Source: Taishania sp965247975 (GTDB lineage Bacteria > Bacteroidota > Bacteroidia > Flavobacteriales_D > Crocinitomicaceae). Taken from it: a stretch of 64,000 bases of DNA. The notes beneath the pieces were generated by a model. That model had not been told where the DNA came from. It searched no databases and saw nothing but the letters and a program-made list of their open reading frames with translations. This document shows, one piece after another, positions 50,924 to 59,340 of this stretch (position 1 is its first letter; each line of letters opens with the position of its first letter). Both the position numbers and the translations under genes were made by a program. The stretch is taken from the NCBI GenBank assembly GCA_965247975.1, contig OZ252050.1:1674001-1738000 (forward strand), given 5' to 3'.

Positions 50924-51757
50924 ATGAAAAAAAATTACTTTTTGAGCATTTCGATGCTTTCAATTGCTTTTGGCGGTATGAGTCAAATTACAGATCCAGG
51001 ATTTGAAACTGGAGCAACAGGAACAGCTTGGACTCAAGCATCCACTAACTTTGGTACGCCTTTGTGCGATCAAGCGAGTTGCGGTGTTTGTGGTGGACCA
51101 TGCCTTCCAAACTCAGGTTCTTGGTATGCTTGGTTTGGTGGTGCTGGTGGAAACATTGAAATTGGTTCTGTTGAACAAGCTGCAATGGTACCATCTGGAT
51201 CAACGGCAACTTTAAGCATGATGGTGAAAATACCTACAGGCGGTGGTGCCGGAATTCCAACAGATGGTCTTGTAGTTATGTTAGACGGAGCTCCGATTGG
51301 TGCTATAACATCTGCAGATAGTACAACGTATGCAGAGTATGCAATGTTCACTATTCCTATTAATGCAGCTGCTAATGGAGCATCTCACACATTTAAAATT
51401 GAAGGTGGGCAAGCAGTTGCTTCAACTAATTTCAATATTTTGGTGGATGATATTACTTTAACAGTTGACGGTAACTCAGTTGGTTTGTTCGAGTTTGAAA
51501 CAGGAGAAAATGAAGTAATAATTTTCCCTAATCCAGCAAAAGAAATCATTAATTTGCAGTTTAGAAATGTCTTGGGTGATGTTGAAGTGAAAATTGTTGA
51601 CTTGGCTGGTAAAGTTGTTTCTAACCAAAAAGTTGTTGCGGCTTATGCAACGGCTTACGTTTTAAATACAGCTGATTTAAATAATGGAAGTTACATTATG
51701 ACAGTTACTCAAAATGGAAACGTTTTGCGCACTGAGAATATCGTGATTAACAAATAA
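50924..51757 (+). CDS. T9SS type A cargo protein, copy 2
   Basis: A 277-residue paralogue of the preceding gene, start ATG 50924 (a longer frame upstream is not used). Signal peptide and C-terminal sorting domain are almost identical to copy 1 (DGNSVGLFEFETGENEVIIF shared exactly, DLNNGSYIMTVTQNGNV), while the middle domain differs clearly (for example GVCGGPCLPNSGSWYAWFGG against GDGGGPCVPRTGTFFVWYGG). The conserved GGPC..(N/R)(S/T)G..W(Y/F)GG core is kept. Probably a surface glycan-binding protein; ligand unknown. Confidence 0.85.
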   Translation: MKKNYFLSISMLSIAFGGMSQITDPGFETGATGTAWTQASTNFGTPLCDQASCGVCGGPCLPNSGSWYAWFGGAGGNIEIGSVEQAAMVPSGSTATLSMMVKIPTGGGAGIPTDGLVVMLDGAPIGAITSADSTTYAEYAMFTIPINAAANGASHTFKIEGGQAVASTNFNILVDDITLTVDGNSVGLFEFETGENEVIIFPNPAKEIINLQFRNVLGDVEVKIVDLAGKVVSNQKVVAAYATAYVLNTADLNNGSYIMTVTQNGNVLRTENIVINK

Positions 51758-51774
51758 TCGATTTAAATAATTTT

Positions 51775-51808
51775 AAACCGTCTACAGTCTTTGTAGACGG
51801 TTTTTTTT
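51775..51808 (+). terminator. Intrinsic terminator of cargo copy 2
   Basis: ACCGTCTACA and TGTAGACGGT form a 10-bp perfect stem with loop GTCTT, followed by eight T's. The following gap to 52024 contains a small palindrome TAAGTAT-C-ATACTTA (about 51871) and nothing else clear. Confidence 0.92.
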
Positions 51809-52024
51809 GTTTCTAATTTTGATGTTTTTTCCTTTTTCAAAGAACTATAGGTAATTCGGTTGAATAGAAATTTAAGTATCATACTTACAGCTCTTTAAAT
51901 TTACCGAAACTAAATCTCAATCTTTATTTTATAAATTGATTTTGAAAATCCAATTTGTTCATTTATTTGTGCGATGTTATATTAATTTTTTTTTGTTTCT
52001 TTGACAAAATTAAATCAAATAAAC

Positions 52025-52921
52025 ATGAAAAAATTATTACTTTCTACGGCGTTATTTAGCGCTTCTTTTGCAATCAATGCTCAAATTGATACACTTTCTG
52101 AATATTACTCAAGTCCATCGACATTTTATATCATTGACCAAGCGGCTCCAATTGATAGTGGTTTTGTTACTGGAAATAACTTCTACGGTGATTTAGGAAA
52201 ATTAAGTTTGTTTGATAACACAAACGGTGTAAATAATGGGGGCTCAATTAAATCAATTTTATTGGGAATCGCGTTAAAAAACGGAACAGGTTCTTTTCAA
52301 GTAGGTGTATGGGCTGATAATGCTGGAGCTCCTGCTAATTTGGCTTCTCCTCTAGGTGTCGTTACTGTTGATTTGGCTGATGTTGATACTACGTCTGCGG
52401 CTTACTTGCCAATTGGTGCGGGGCCAGCATTTTACAATCATTCAGCTACTTTTTCATCAGCTATTCCAATGCCTGCTGGAAATAAATTTTGGGCTGGTGT
52501 GATTTTACCAGTTCAAACTGGATTGATTTCTCTTTACTCAACTGAAATTGATACATACCCTGCTGGAGATACTCATTGTGGTGAAATTTTCGGAGATGGA
52601 ACTTTCCATACTTTTGGAGATGCAGCTGGATGGGGTGGTTTAGGAATTGCTATGGCAATTTTCCCAGTAGTTGATTTTGTTGCTGGAGTGAACGAAAACG
52701 TAATTTCTGCAAAAGTTTATCCAAATCCTGCAAACGATGTTTTGAACATTTCAATCAACGAAGAAATTGAATCAGTTTCTATTGTTACTTTGGATGGTAA
52801 AGTTGTTGCAACTTCAACTGGATCAACTGTTAATGTTGCTGAATTGACTTCAGGAATGTACATTTATGAAATTACAACTGCTAACGGAAACGTTGCTCGT
52901 GATACTTTCATGAAAAAATAA
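52025..52921 (+). CDS. T9SS type A cargo protein
   Basis: A 298-residue exported protein from ATG 52025: signal peptide (LLLSTALFSASFAINAQ), a beta-rich domain (IKSILLGIALKNGTGSFQVG, AGNKFWAGVILPVQTGLISL) and a C-terminal type A sorting domain (AKVYPNPANDVLNISINEEI, SIVTLDGKVV, GMYIYEITTANGNVARDTFM). The core domain is not one I can name; it resembles stretches seen in large surface proteins that start 'SYYSSPSTFY'. Independent of the tandem pair beyond the sorting domain. Confidence 0.82.
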   Translation: MKKLLLSTALFSASFAINAQIDTLSEYYSSPSTFYIIDQAAPIDSGFVTGNNFYGDLGKLSLFDNTNGVNNGGSIKSILLGIALKNGTGSFQVGVWADNAGAPANLASPLGVVTVDLADVDTTSAAYLPIGAGPAFYNHSATFSSAIPMPAGNKFWAGVILPVQTGLISLYSTEIDTYPAGDTHCGEIFGDGTFHTFGDAAGWGGLGIAMAIFPVVDFVAGVNENVISAKVYPNPANDVLNISINEEIESVSIVTLDGKVVATSTGSTVNVAELTSGMYIYEITTANGNVARDTFMKK

Positions 52922-52940
52922 TTTAATAATTTTTATTTTT

Positions 52941-52966
52941 AAGGGAGGCTTTAGTCTCCCTTTTTT
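52941..52966 (+). terminator. Intrinsic terminator
   Basis: AAGGGAG pairs with CTCCCTT around an 8-base loop, then a T-run, between the cargo gene and tag. Confidence 0.85.
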
Positions 52967-52977
52967 ATTTCTACAAA

Positions 52978-53520
52978 ATGAGCTATTGCAATTATTGTTT
53001 GAATTTAGCATCTGAGGATGTAAATAAGGTATATCACGACCAATTATATGGATTCCCAATCTCCGATGACAACGAACTTTTTGGTCGTTTGATTTTGGAA
53101 ATCAATCAAGCTGGTCTTTCATGGCAGACAATTTTAAAAAAAGAACAAAATTTCCGACGCGCCTTTGATGATTTTAATATTCAAAAAATAGCAAGTTATT
53201 CGGATATAGAACGACAACGATTATTAGAAGATGCTGGCATTATCCGAAATCGACTTAAAATTGATGCAGTTATTCATAATGCTAAAAAAGTTTTGGAAAT
53301 TCAAGAAGAATTCAATACCTTTCATTCATGGTTAGACAAAAATCATCCGTTGACGCGTGAAGAATGGACTAAACTGTTTAAAAAAACGTTTAAATTTGTT
53401 GGAGGCGAAATAGTCAATGAATTTTTGATGAGTACTGGCTATTTAAAAGGCGCACATATCGAAAATTGTCCGATATTTGCAAAAGTGAAGGATACAAACC
53501 CTAAATGGTTAAGCGTATGA
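52978..53520 (+). CDS. tag: DNA-3-methyladenine glycosylase I
   Basis: A 180-residue Tag enzyme that removes 3-methyladenine from DNA. Conserved parts: CNYC near the N-terminus (zinc), YHDQLYGFPISDDNELFGRL, EINQAGLSWQTILKK, FRRAFDDFNIQKIA, and the zinc-binding HIENC near the C-terminus. The usual 'YHDxEWG' is changed to QLYG. The C-terminus is shorter than in E. coli. It overlaps the start of the next gene by four bases. Confidence 0.9.
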   Translation: MSYCNYCLNLASEDVNKVYHDQLYGFPISDDNELFGRLILEINQAGLSWQTILKKEQNFRRAFDDFNIQKIASYSDIERQRLLEDAGIIRNRLKIDAVIHNAKKVLEIQEEFNTFHSWLDKNHPLTREEWTKLFKKTFKFVGGEIVNEFLMSTGYLKGAHIENCPIFAKVKDTNPKWLSV

Positions 53521-54212
53521 AATGGATAGCGATGATTGCTCTGGTATTTTCAGGGTTAAGTGCAAATGCACAATTTAGTGTTGGTGGGGGAGCAAGTACT
53601 TTGTTTCAGTTTGGAAATTCAAAACCATTCGGTGGTTTGCATTTTAATGTTGAGTTCCCAAGAAATAACGAAGTTACTTTCTATGGTAGATTAACCTATC
53701 ATTTTAAACAAAACAGAAGTTCTACCGTAGATAGTGATGGTTTACCGATACAATTTTTTGTGGAAGCAATCGATCAAAACACGGTGCCTTTTTCGAAGGT
53801 TTTACCGGCAACTTTTGAAGAATCGTTCAACTATGTAATGATTGATGGTGGTACAAGATACTACATTATTAATGGCTATGATGAAGGTTTCTCGTTGTAT
53901 GGAGGAACAAATATTGCTTTAATAGTGAACACTGCGAGATATAGCTATAATGTGCAAGGAATGACGAGTTTGTATAGAGTCCCTTCGAATGAACTGCGTC
54001 CTACGGAGAAAAGCAAAGGAACAATTTTGAATTTAGCGGCTGGAATTACTGGTGGTGCAAAATACACAATGCCAGGGCGCGGAACGCTTTACTTTGATAT
54101 CAATCCTTCATTGATGTTGTTCGGTTTACCAAGTAACAATAAAATTGAAACTTCGTTGTATAAAAATGTGATTTTCAACTTTAATATTGGATATCGGAAA
54201 GAAATTTATTAA
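53517..54212 (+). CDS. Outer membrane beta-barrel-like exported protein
   Basis: A 231-residue protein. The ATG at 53517 overlaps the tag stop (ATGA) and gives a signal peptide (MKWIAMIALVFSGLSANAQ). The mature part has alternating strands with aromatic ends (FSVGGGASTLFQFGNSKPFG, EVTFYGRLTYHFKQN, TLYFDINPSLMLFGLP, NVIFNFNIGYRKEIY), the profile of an 8- or 10-stranded barrel ending in a C-terminal aromatic residue. A 4-codon longer start also exists. Function unknown. Confidence 0.65.
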   Translation: MKWIAMIALVFSGLSANAQFSVGGGASTLFQFGNSKPFGGLHFNVEFPRNNEVTFYGRLTYHFKQNRSSTVDSDGLPIQFFVEAIDQNTVPFSKVLPATFEESFNYVMIDGGTRYYIINGYDEGFSLYGGTNIALIVNTARYSYNVQGMTSLYRVPSNELRPTEKSKGTILNLAAGITGGAKYTMPGRGTLYFDINPSLMLFGLPSNNKIETSLYKNVIFNFNIGYRKEIY

Positions 54213-55103
54213 TTAGAAGAATCCAAATCGCTTTCTAATTTTCACTTTTTTTAGTCCCTCAAGAATCTCTTTGGTAGATTGTATTCGCTTTTCTTGAGCT
54301 TCCGTTAATATTCTTTCTAAATCCTTCTGAGAAGTTTTACTAGGAAGTTGTTTAAATTTTGGTTTAACCGTACAATTTGCAATGATTTCGTACATTCCAA
54401 TAGGTAAATCATCATGTTCAGGAATTGGATAGGTGAGTTGTAAGTTCGTGTAAACACTCGGATTTGGGTGCTTTAACGGGAGTTCGCCACAAAATAAACG
54501 ATAAAGCAAGATTCCAATCGAAAAATAATCGGAAGTTCGGTAAACAAGCTGTAATTGATTTAACAAAAGTTCAGGCGCCGCGTACCCAAGAGGAAAAAGG
54601 ATTTTTCGCTCTAGTTGAATTGGTTGTTTGATTGCTAAACCAAAGTCTATTAATTCAACCTTAATAGTTCCGTTGTTTTCTGAAATCAAAATATTACTTG
54701 GCTTTAAATCGCAATGAAAAATGCTCTGGTCGTGGAGATAATCCAAGATTGGATTGAATTGCTCAAAAAATAATGCTAAAAAAGGTAATTTATTTTTTCG
54801 ATTTAGTTTTAACCAAAACGCGTCCAGTGGTACGCCCAATTGGTAGTTTTTCACCAAAACCAATTCACTTTCAGTTTCAAAAAAATCCAAGACTTTTGGC
54901 AAGCCCTCTTTTTCAAATGAAAACTGTTTTTCGCTAATCAATTGATTTAATGACACCAAATTACCAGTTGTTTTTTGAACCTTTTTGACAATCACTTCCT
55001 CGTTTGATTTTTCGTCAATGGCCAAATAGACACTTCCGAATTTCCGTTTTCGTTGATTTCCTAGGGAATGAATTAGTTTGTATGTATCTGCTTGATTTTT
55101 CAT
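54213..55103 (-). CDS. Serine/threonine protein kinase-like protein
   Basis: A 296-residue kinase fold from ATG 55103 (MKNQADTYKLIHSLGNQ); an in-frame ATG at 55196 would add a region that does not look like protein. Seen: ATP Lys in VIVKKVQK, catalytic loop HCDLKPSNIL (with His-Cys-Asp in place of His-Arg-Asp), IDFGLAI, and the APE-like GYAAPE. The RD arginine is missing, so activation-loop control is probably absent, but catalytic Asp, Asn and DFG are kept and activity is likely. No TM helix. Divergent from the BadF-type gene. Confidence 0.85.
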   Translation of the reverse strand: MKNQADTYKLIHSLGNQRKRKFGSVYLAIDEKSNEEVIVKKVQKTTGNLVSLNQLISEKQFSFEKEGLPKVLDFFETESELVLVKNYQLGVPLDAFWLKLNRKNKLPFLALFFEQFNPILDYLHDQSIFHCDLKPSNILISENNGTIKVELIDFGLAIKQPIQLERKILFPLGYAAPELLLNQLQLVYRTSDYFSIGILLYRLFCGELPLKHPNPSVYTNLQLTYPIPEHDDLPIGMYEIIANCTVKPKFKQLPSKTSQKDLERILTEAQEKRIQSTKEILEGLKKVKIRKRFGFF

Positions 55104-55207
55104 GTTGATTAAGGTAAATGTAAGGCAAAAATTAGTTTCACCGACTTTGTCCAAAAAGTATCGATAAAACAGTTTTTGAAAATCAATTTCTTTCATATCT
55201 TAGATGC

Positions 55208-55984
55208 ATGATAAAACCGAAATTGATAGCTGACAGTGGGGGTACAAAAACAGATTGGTGCTTTGTGGATGAGCAGGGTGAAAAGCAGTTTTTTACCACG
55301 GAATCTTATCATCCTAGATCGATTGATGATTTAGATCTTATCAGTCAGCGCACATTTTGGGATTCCTATAGTTCCATTGAAAATCTGGAATTATTATTTT
55401 TCGGTGCAGGCTGCTTATCTCCTCAAAATCAACAAAAAATGATCGATTTTTTCCAAAAAATGGGATTCAAAAATTGTTCTGTTCAGTCTGACATCCTTGC
55501 AGCTGGATATGCATTGAATGGGGGAGAAGGTTGGGGAGCGATTTGTGGCACAGGCAGCGTGGCTTTTCACATGAGCAACAAGAAATTGATTAAACTTCAA
55601 GGCGGTTTAGGTCGTGATTTGGGAGATGAAGGAAGTGGTTATTATTTTGGGAAATTAATTGCTTCTAAATTGGTTTCAGGTCAGTTGCGACACGATGAGG
55701 TTTCTGCGCTAGCACATTTGGAACTTTCACCAGAGAACTACTCGAAAATTCCACATCTTTTATCGGCAGTTAAGGACAAAGAGGTCATTCGAGAAATCCA
55801 CAAAGAAAATATTAGTTTGTTTGTGAAAGCGTATTTGGATGGCTGTCAGGAACTTTCATTTTGTGGTAGTTATGCCTTTCATCATCAGGAAATTTTCAAA
55901 GAAACGTTGCAGTATTTTGGAATTCGTTGTATTTCATTCATTGAACGACCGATTGAAAAGTTGGTGGATTTTTTGTTGGAGTGA
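55208..55984 (+). CDS. BadF/BadG/BcrA/BcrD-type ATPase (GlcNAc kinase-like)
   Basis: A 258-residue ASKHA-fold protein. Phosphate-1 loop ADSGGTKTDWCFVD, adenosine motif GTGSVAFHM, and GDEGSGYYFGKL match N-acetylglucosamine kinase-like BadF proteins of Bacteroidota. Likely substrate is an amino sugar from peptidoglycan or chitin turnover, which is inference. The gene stands alone, divergent from the kinase-like gene. Confidence 0.88.
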   Translation: MIKPKLIADSGGTKTDWCFVDEQGEKQFFTTESYHPRSIDDLDLISQRTFWDSYSSIENLELLFFGAGCLSPQNQQKMIDFFQKMGFKNCSVQSDILAAGYALNGGEGWGAICGTGSVAFHMSNKKLIKLQGGLGRDLGDEGSGYYFGKLIASKLVSGQLRHDEVSALAHLELSPENYSKIPHLLSAVKDKEVIREIHKENISLFVKAYLDGCQELSFCGSYAFHHQEIFKETLQYFGIRCISFIERPIEKLVDFLLE

Positions 55985-56011
55985 GGTAACTTTGAAAGGA
56001 ATTTTGATTTA

Positions 56012-58318
56012 TCATTTATCGCATGTTTCACAATACAATCTTTTTAACTTATAATTTCTCAATATCTGAAAAGAATCGTCAACCATATCGCACCAACGAA
56101 ATCTATCAGAATTTGAGGCAGCTTCATGAACTTGAACAAACTTTTCGCTTTCATGATCATAATTGGTGAAGTTTAAAGTTTCAGCTAATACGAAAAGGCC
56201 TTCTTGATTTATCGTTTTCTTTTCAAACTTTGGCATCAGGTGATCAATTGTCATGAAGTACATGCTCCAACTATTATAGAATAAACATAAATCAACATCG
56301 TCTTTAGGCTCGAGTGTATGGGATTTAAAGTAGTTTGAAATAAATTCAAATGATTTCTTAATGTTTTTATCGTCGTTGACCTGACCATAATATTGAATGA
56401 AGGTCAAGTGCAAATTAAAGAGCAGTTCGATTTTAATATCCTTGACAATTAAGGGTTCAATTTTAGAAGGATGAATAACCCTTGCTAATTTTTCACTAGC
56501 AACATCCCATTCATTCAAAAGTTCCATGCCAAGAAGCGCATATAATTGAAGTAAATTTATTTGTGCCTGTTTGTCTAATTTATAAAAGCGGGGTAAGTAA
56601 CTGTGTAAGTATCGAGTCACACTATACGGATCCCAGGAATAAGCAAATGTTAACATTGCACTATAATTAGTTACTGTTTGCGTATGTTTAATCATGAATT
56701 CAACAGTTTGTGGCTCCAGCAAAATCCAAACATCCGCATCATGTTTTATTTTATACATTTCATAAAGTGCTTTATTTGTAAGTGCTGGATTATTCAACGC
56801 AATGGCTGTTCTAAGGTTAAAGCCGGCCAATGACTCAAATGCCTCATCTTTGTTGTACCTGCCTTGGTAATTTATGATTGCTTGTGCTCTTCGTTGATTA
56901 AACAAGAGAGAATCCCAAGGGATAGTGCTGTCTTTTTGTAATAGTAGGTTTTTTATAGAATCATGCTGAAGTTTGGTCCAAGGATCCAAATCATGATAGC
57001 TCAATTGAAAATTCATTAACTCCCAATTTTCTTTGGCGTTAATTGTGAAAACTTTGTCATTCAGTTCGAACGTTTTCTTTATATGATTTTTAATGTATTC
57101 GGCCCGTGAATTATGTAACTCAGCGTTGTGAACAGAATCGCCTTCCACAGAACTAAAGGAATTAATTTGAACCGACTGAATATGCGCAAAAATATCTTCG
57201 ATTTCGGGGTTTTTAACTGTTTGAATAGAATTTGTTTTAAAATCGTATTCTACAATTTGAGATAAAATGATTCCTTCAGATGTTAGGTTTATTTTGGGCT
57301 CATCTTTGAGAAAAGGTTCAATAGGTCTAAGAGCGTAAGGTTGATGGGGCACTAATGCAGGATAGACGTATTTACACGCCTGTCCATTCTTTATAATAAT
57401 TGTTGATGCAGAATATTTACTTGGGTCAAGATTTTTAGGAATATCACCAACTTTAGTAATCATACGAAAATCACCTTCTGCTCGGTTGTTTTTAAGTAAT
57501 TCGTCGCGGTAAATTGGTTTTAATAAAATTCCATCGTGAATTGGTGAGACATCTAGTTTATTTGGAATCTCACAAGCCAATTGATCACGCGAGACTAAAT
57601 CAATCGCGATACCATCTTTTGGATTAGTGAATATAGTTTTGAAGAATTTCTCATTATTATAATACAAAATCACTTCATGGCCTTCAATTTGGAGTCCATT
57701 TCCCATGTTTAATATCACGTTGTGCAAATTATTGAACGCTTTGTCGCAATCTTCGGTAGCCTTTGTTATCCCAAATTCATTTTTTGATAATTGGTTAGCT
57801 ACTTGAACACCTCTTTTACCAAAAACTTGAGTAGCGAAAACGATTTTCTTTTTTAAATTTACTTCGAAACCGAAGTCACCATATACATACTCTGCCTCTA
57901 TCATGTTTTGGTAATGCGGAGGAGAATTTTTCCAACTTAAAAACATTTCACTCGCAATTCTACTGAGATCATTTTTTTTTAGTGGAAATTCTTGTGGTTT
58001 TGTGTAAAGAACATTTTCTCCGATAGATTCAAACTCTTTTCCACCTTGAGCTTTGACTCTTTTCGTTGGCGTGGCATATTTTGCAGCTTTTTGGTCATGA
58101 CTGAGAATATCATTATCAGCCATGTATTTGCTGTGAAATTCTGCTGCTTTTCGTAAAGTATCGCTAAAAAGCAAGGCAGGAAGACCTTTGCTGGCACGAA
58201 GTTGATTTACTTGTTTCGCTAATTCAATGCGAATGACATTCTTATCTTCAATTGAAATCTGAGTACGACTTAAAAATGGCAGGACCACAAGAATCACAAA
58301 GAAATAATTTAATTTCAT
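56012..58318 (-). CDS. Exported CAP-domain protein with OmpA-like segment
   Basis: A 768-residue exported protein with signal peptide (FFVILVVLPFLSRTQ). Residues 25-165 form a CAP/SCP domain: LRASKGLPALLFSDTLRKAA then EFHSKYMADNDILSHDQ, SIGENVLYT and the SPPHYQNMIEAEYVYGDFGF end, with the conserved His and Glu residues. Around residues 390-430 is INSFSSVEGDSVHNAELHNS then RAEYIKNHI, an OmpA-like peptidoglycan-binding pattern. The last 300 residues are helical and of unknown fold. CAP proteins have diverse roles; the combination with an OmpA-like segment suggests cell-wall-associated activity. Confidence 0.75.
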   Translation of the reverse strand: MKLNYFFVILVVLPFLSRTQISIEDKNVIRIELAKQVNQLRASKGLPALLFSDTLRKAAEFHSKYMADNDILSHDQKAAKYATPTKRVKAQGGKEFESIGENVLYTKPQEFPLKKNDLSRIASEMFLSWKNSPPHYQNMIEAEYVYGDFGFEVNLKKKIVFATQVFGKRGVQVANQLSKNEFGITKATEDCDKAFNNLHNVILNMGNGLQIEGHEVILYYNNEKFFKTIFTNPKDGIAIDLVSRDQLACEIPNKLDVSPIHDGILLKPIYRDELLKNNRAEGDFRMITKVGDIPKNLDPSKYSASTIIIKNGQACKYVYPALVPHQPYALRPIEPFLKDEPKINLTSEGIILSQIVEYDFKTNSIQTVKNPEIEDIFAHIQSVQINSFSSVEGDSVHNAELHNSRAEYIKNHIKKTFELNDKVFTINAKENWELMNFQLSYHDLDPWTKLQHDSIKNLLLQKDSTIPWDSLLFNQRRAQAIINYQGRYNKDEAFESLAGFNLRTAIALNNPALTNKALYEMYKIKHDADVWILLEPQTVEFMIKHTQTVTNYSAMLTFAYSWDPYSVTRYLHSYLPRFYKLDKQAQINLLQLYALLGMELLNEWDVASEKLARVIHPSKIEPLIVKDIKIELLFNLHLTFIQYYGQVNDDKNIKKSFEFISNYFKSHTLEPKDDVDLCLFYNSWSMYFMTIDHLMPKFEKKTINQEGLFVLAETLNFTNYDHESEKFVQVHEAASNSDRFRWCDMVDDSFQILRNYKLKRLYCETCDK

Positions 58319-58354
58319 AGACTTTGTCTTACCTGTTTTTAGCTAGTTAAATTC

Positions 58355-58717
58355 TCAGGAATACACCCCCGCTAATTTCAAAAAAGTAACTTCTCCAGCC
58401 GCAATCTGCGCCGAAACTTTCAGTTGGTTTTCGACTTCTGAAACGCTTATTTTTACTTCGATTTCTGGTGTTTCGTTTGGATTTAAGATGGTCAGGAATT
58501 TGGAGTTTGACATCGAAACCATGTTGATTGGTCGCTCAAAATGCAGGGACAAAAGTTCTTTTACGATTTCCATTTGTACAACACCTGGAGTGATTGGGTT
58601 TTCGGGAAAATGACCGTCGAAAATCACGTGGTTGGCATTGATTTTTAAGTGCACTTCAAGCAAACCTTCGTTGAATTGCATGCTTGAAATGGTGTAAAAA
58701 GAATCGTGTAAAATCAT
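58355..58717 (-). CDS. FabZ-like 3-hydroxyacyl-ACP dehydratase
   Basis: A 120-residue hot-dog protein. The motif HVIFDGHFPENPITPGVVQM then E contains the FabA/FabZ signature GHFP-x2-P-x-x-PG with the active His and downstream Glu. Together with the LolA-like and deacetylase genes it resembles part of flexirubin or dialkylresorcinol-type lipid clusters of Bacteroidota, where small dehydratases act on ACP-bound chains. No ketosynthase is next to it in the window. Overlaps the lolA-like stop by one base. Confidence 0.82.
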   Translation of the reverse strand: MILHDSFYTISSMQFNEGLLEVHLKINANHVIFDGHFPENPITPGVVQMEIVKELLSLHFERPINMVSMSNSKFLTILNPNETPEIEVKISVSEVENQLKVSAQIAAGEVTFLKLAGVYS

Positions 58718-59340
58718 CAGAGTTGGTTGAATTTTGAATCTGCTATGCTTTCGTTTGTTTTGATACCATCAAAAGTATAAATCATTTTTTGATCTGCGCT
58801 TTCGTGCATAATCATTTGGTCCAATAGGAGCGAGGTCTTGTCGAAAAGCAACTCGATTTTTTGAATTCGCTTTTTGATGCGGTCACTTTTAGGTGTCAAA
58901 ATCAATTTATAGGTTTTTGAACTTTCAAAATAACTGATTTTGAAGTCTTTCTCGTTTAAAAATTCGCCAGAAAGCATGGAAAGCATCATCCCTTGGATTT
59001 TTTTCACAACTTTATTCGCCGTTGGGTTTGTTACTTCTTTCGATTTTTCAAAAAGCTTTACTTTTTCTCCGTTGATAAGAATCACTTGCTTTTGAGTGAC
59101 ATTGTCCCACCGAATTTTATCGTCTTGTTTGTAGCTCAATTTTCCACTTCCTTTTTTCGGATCATTGAACATTTTTGAATGAATTTCTTCTGAAAAATTA
59201 GCTGTTAACGTTTTGGTGGAAGTGTGTTTTTTCTCCAAACTTGTTTTGATGGACTCGGATTTAGAAACAGGTTTGAAATCTTGTGCAATTCCTGAGAATT
59301 GGATAGCAATCAAAAAAAGAAAAGGAGCCAAAAACTTCAT
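58717..59340 (-). CDS. LolA-like outer membrane lipoprotein carrier protein
   Basis: A 207-residue exported protein (signal MKFLAPFLFLIAIQFSGIAQ). It has the LolA half-barrel pattern: TKTLTANFSEEIHSKMFNDP, KGSGKLSYKQDDKIRWDNVT, and the long strands KVKLFEKSKEV and YKLILTPKSDR. True LolA shuttles lipoproteins across the periplasm, but this cluster-associated form may carry the lipid product. Its ATG overlaps the stop of the deacetylase gene upstream (ATGA). Confidence 0.82.
   Translation of the reverse strand: MKFLAPFLFLIAIQFSGIAQDFKPVSKSESIKTSLEKKHTSTKTLTANFSEEIHSKMFNDPKKGSGKLSYKQDDKIRWDNVTQKQVILINGEKVKLFEKSKEVTNPTANKVVKKIQGMMLSMLSGEFLNEKDFKISYFESSKTYKLILTPKSDRIKKRIQKIELLFDKTSLLLDQMIMHESADQKMIYTFDGIKTNESIADSKFNQL

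Larger units (their letters stand above)
50675..51843. repeat. Tandem duplication, copy 2
   Basis: Second copy of the unit starting at 49506. It ends near tttttcaaagaactatag (about 51843), matching tttttcaaaaagagattgtag just before the copy 2 start. Copies differ most in the middle of the cargo gene. Confidence 0.8.
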
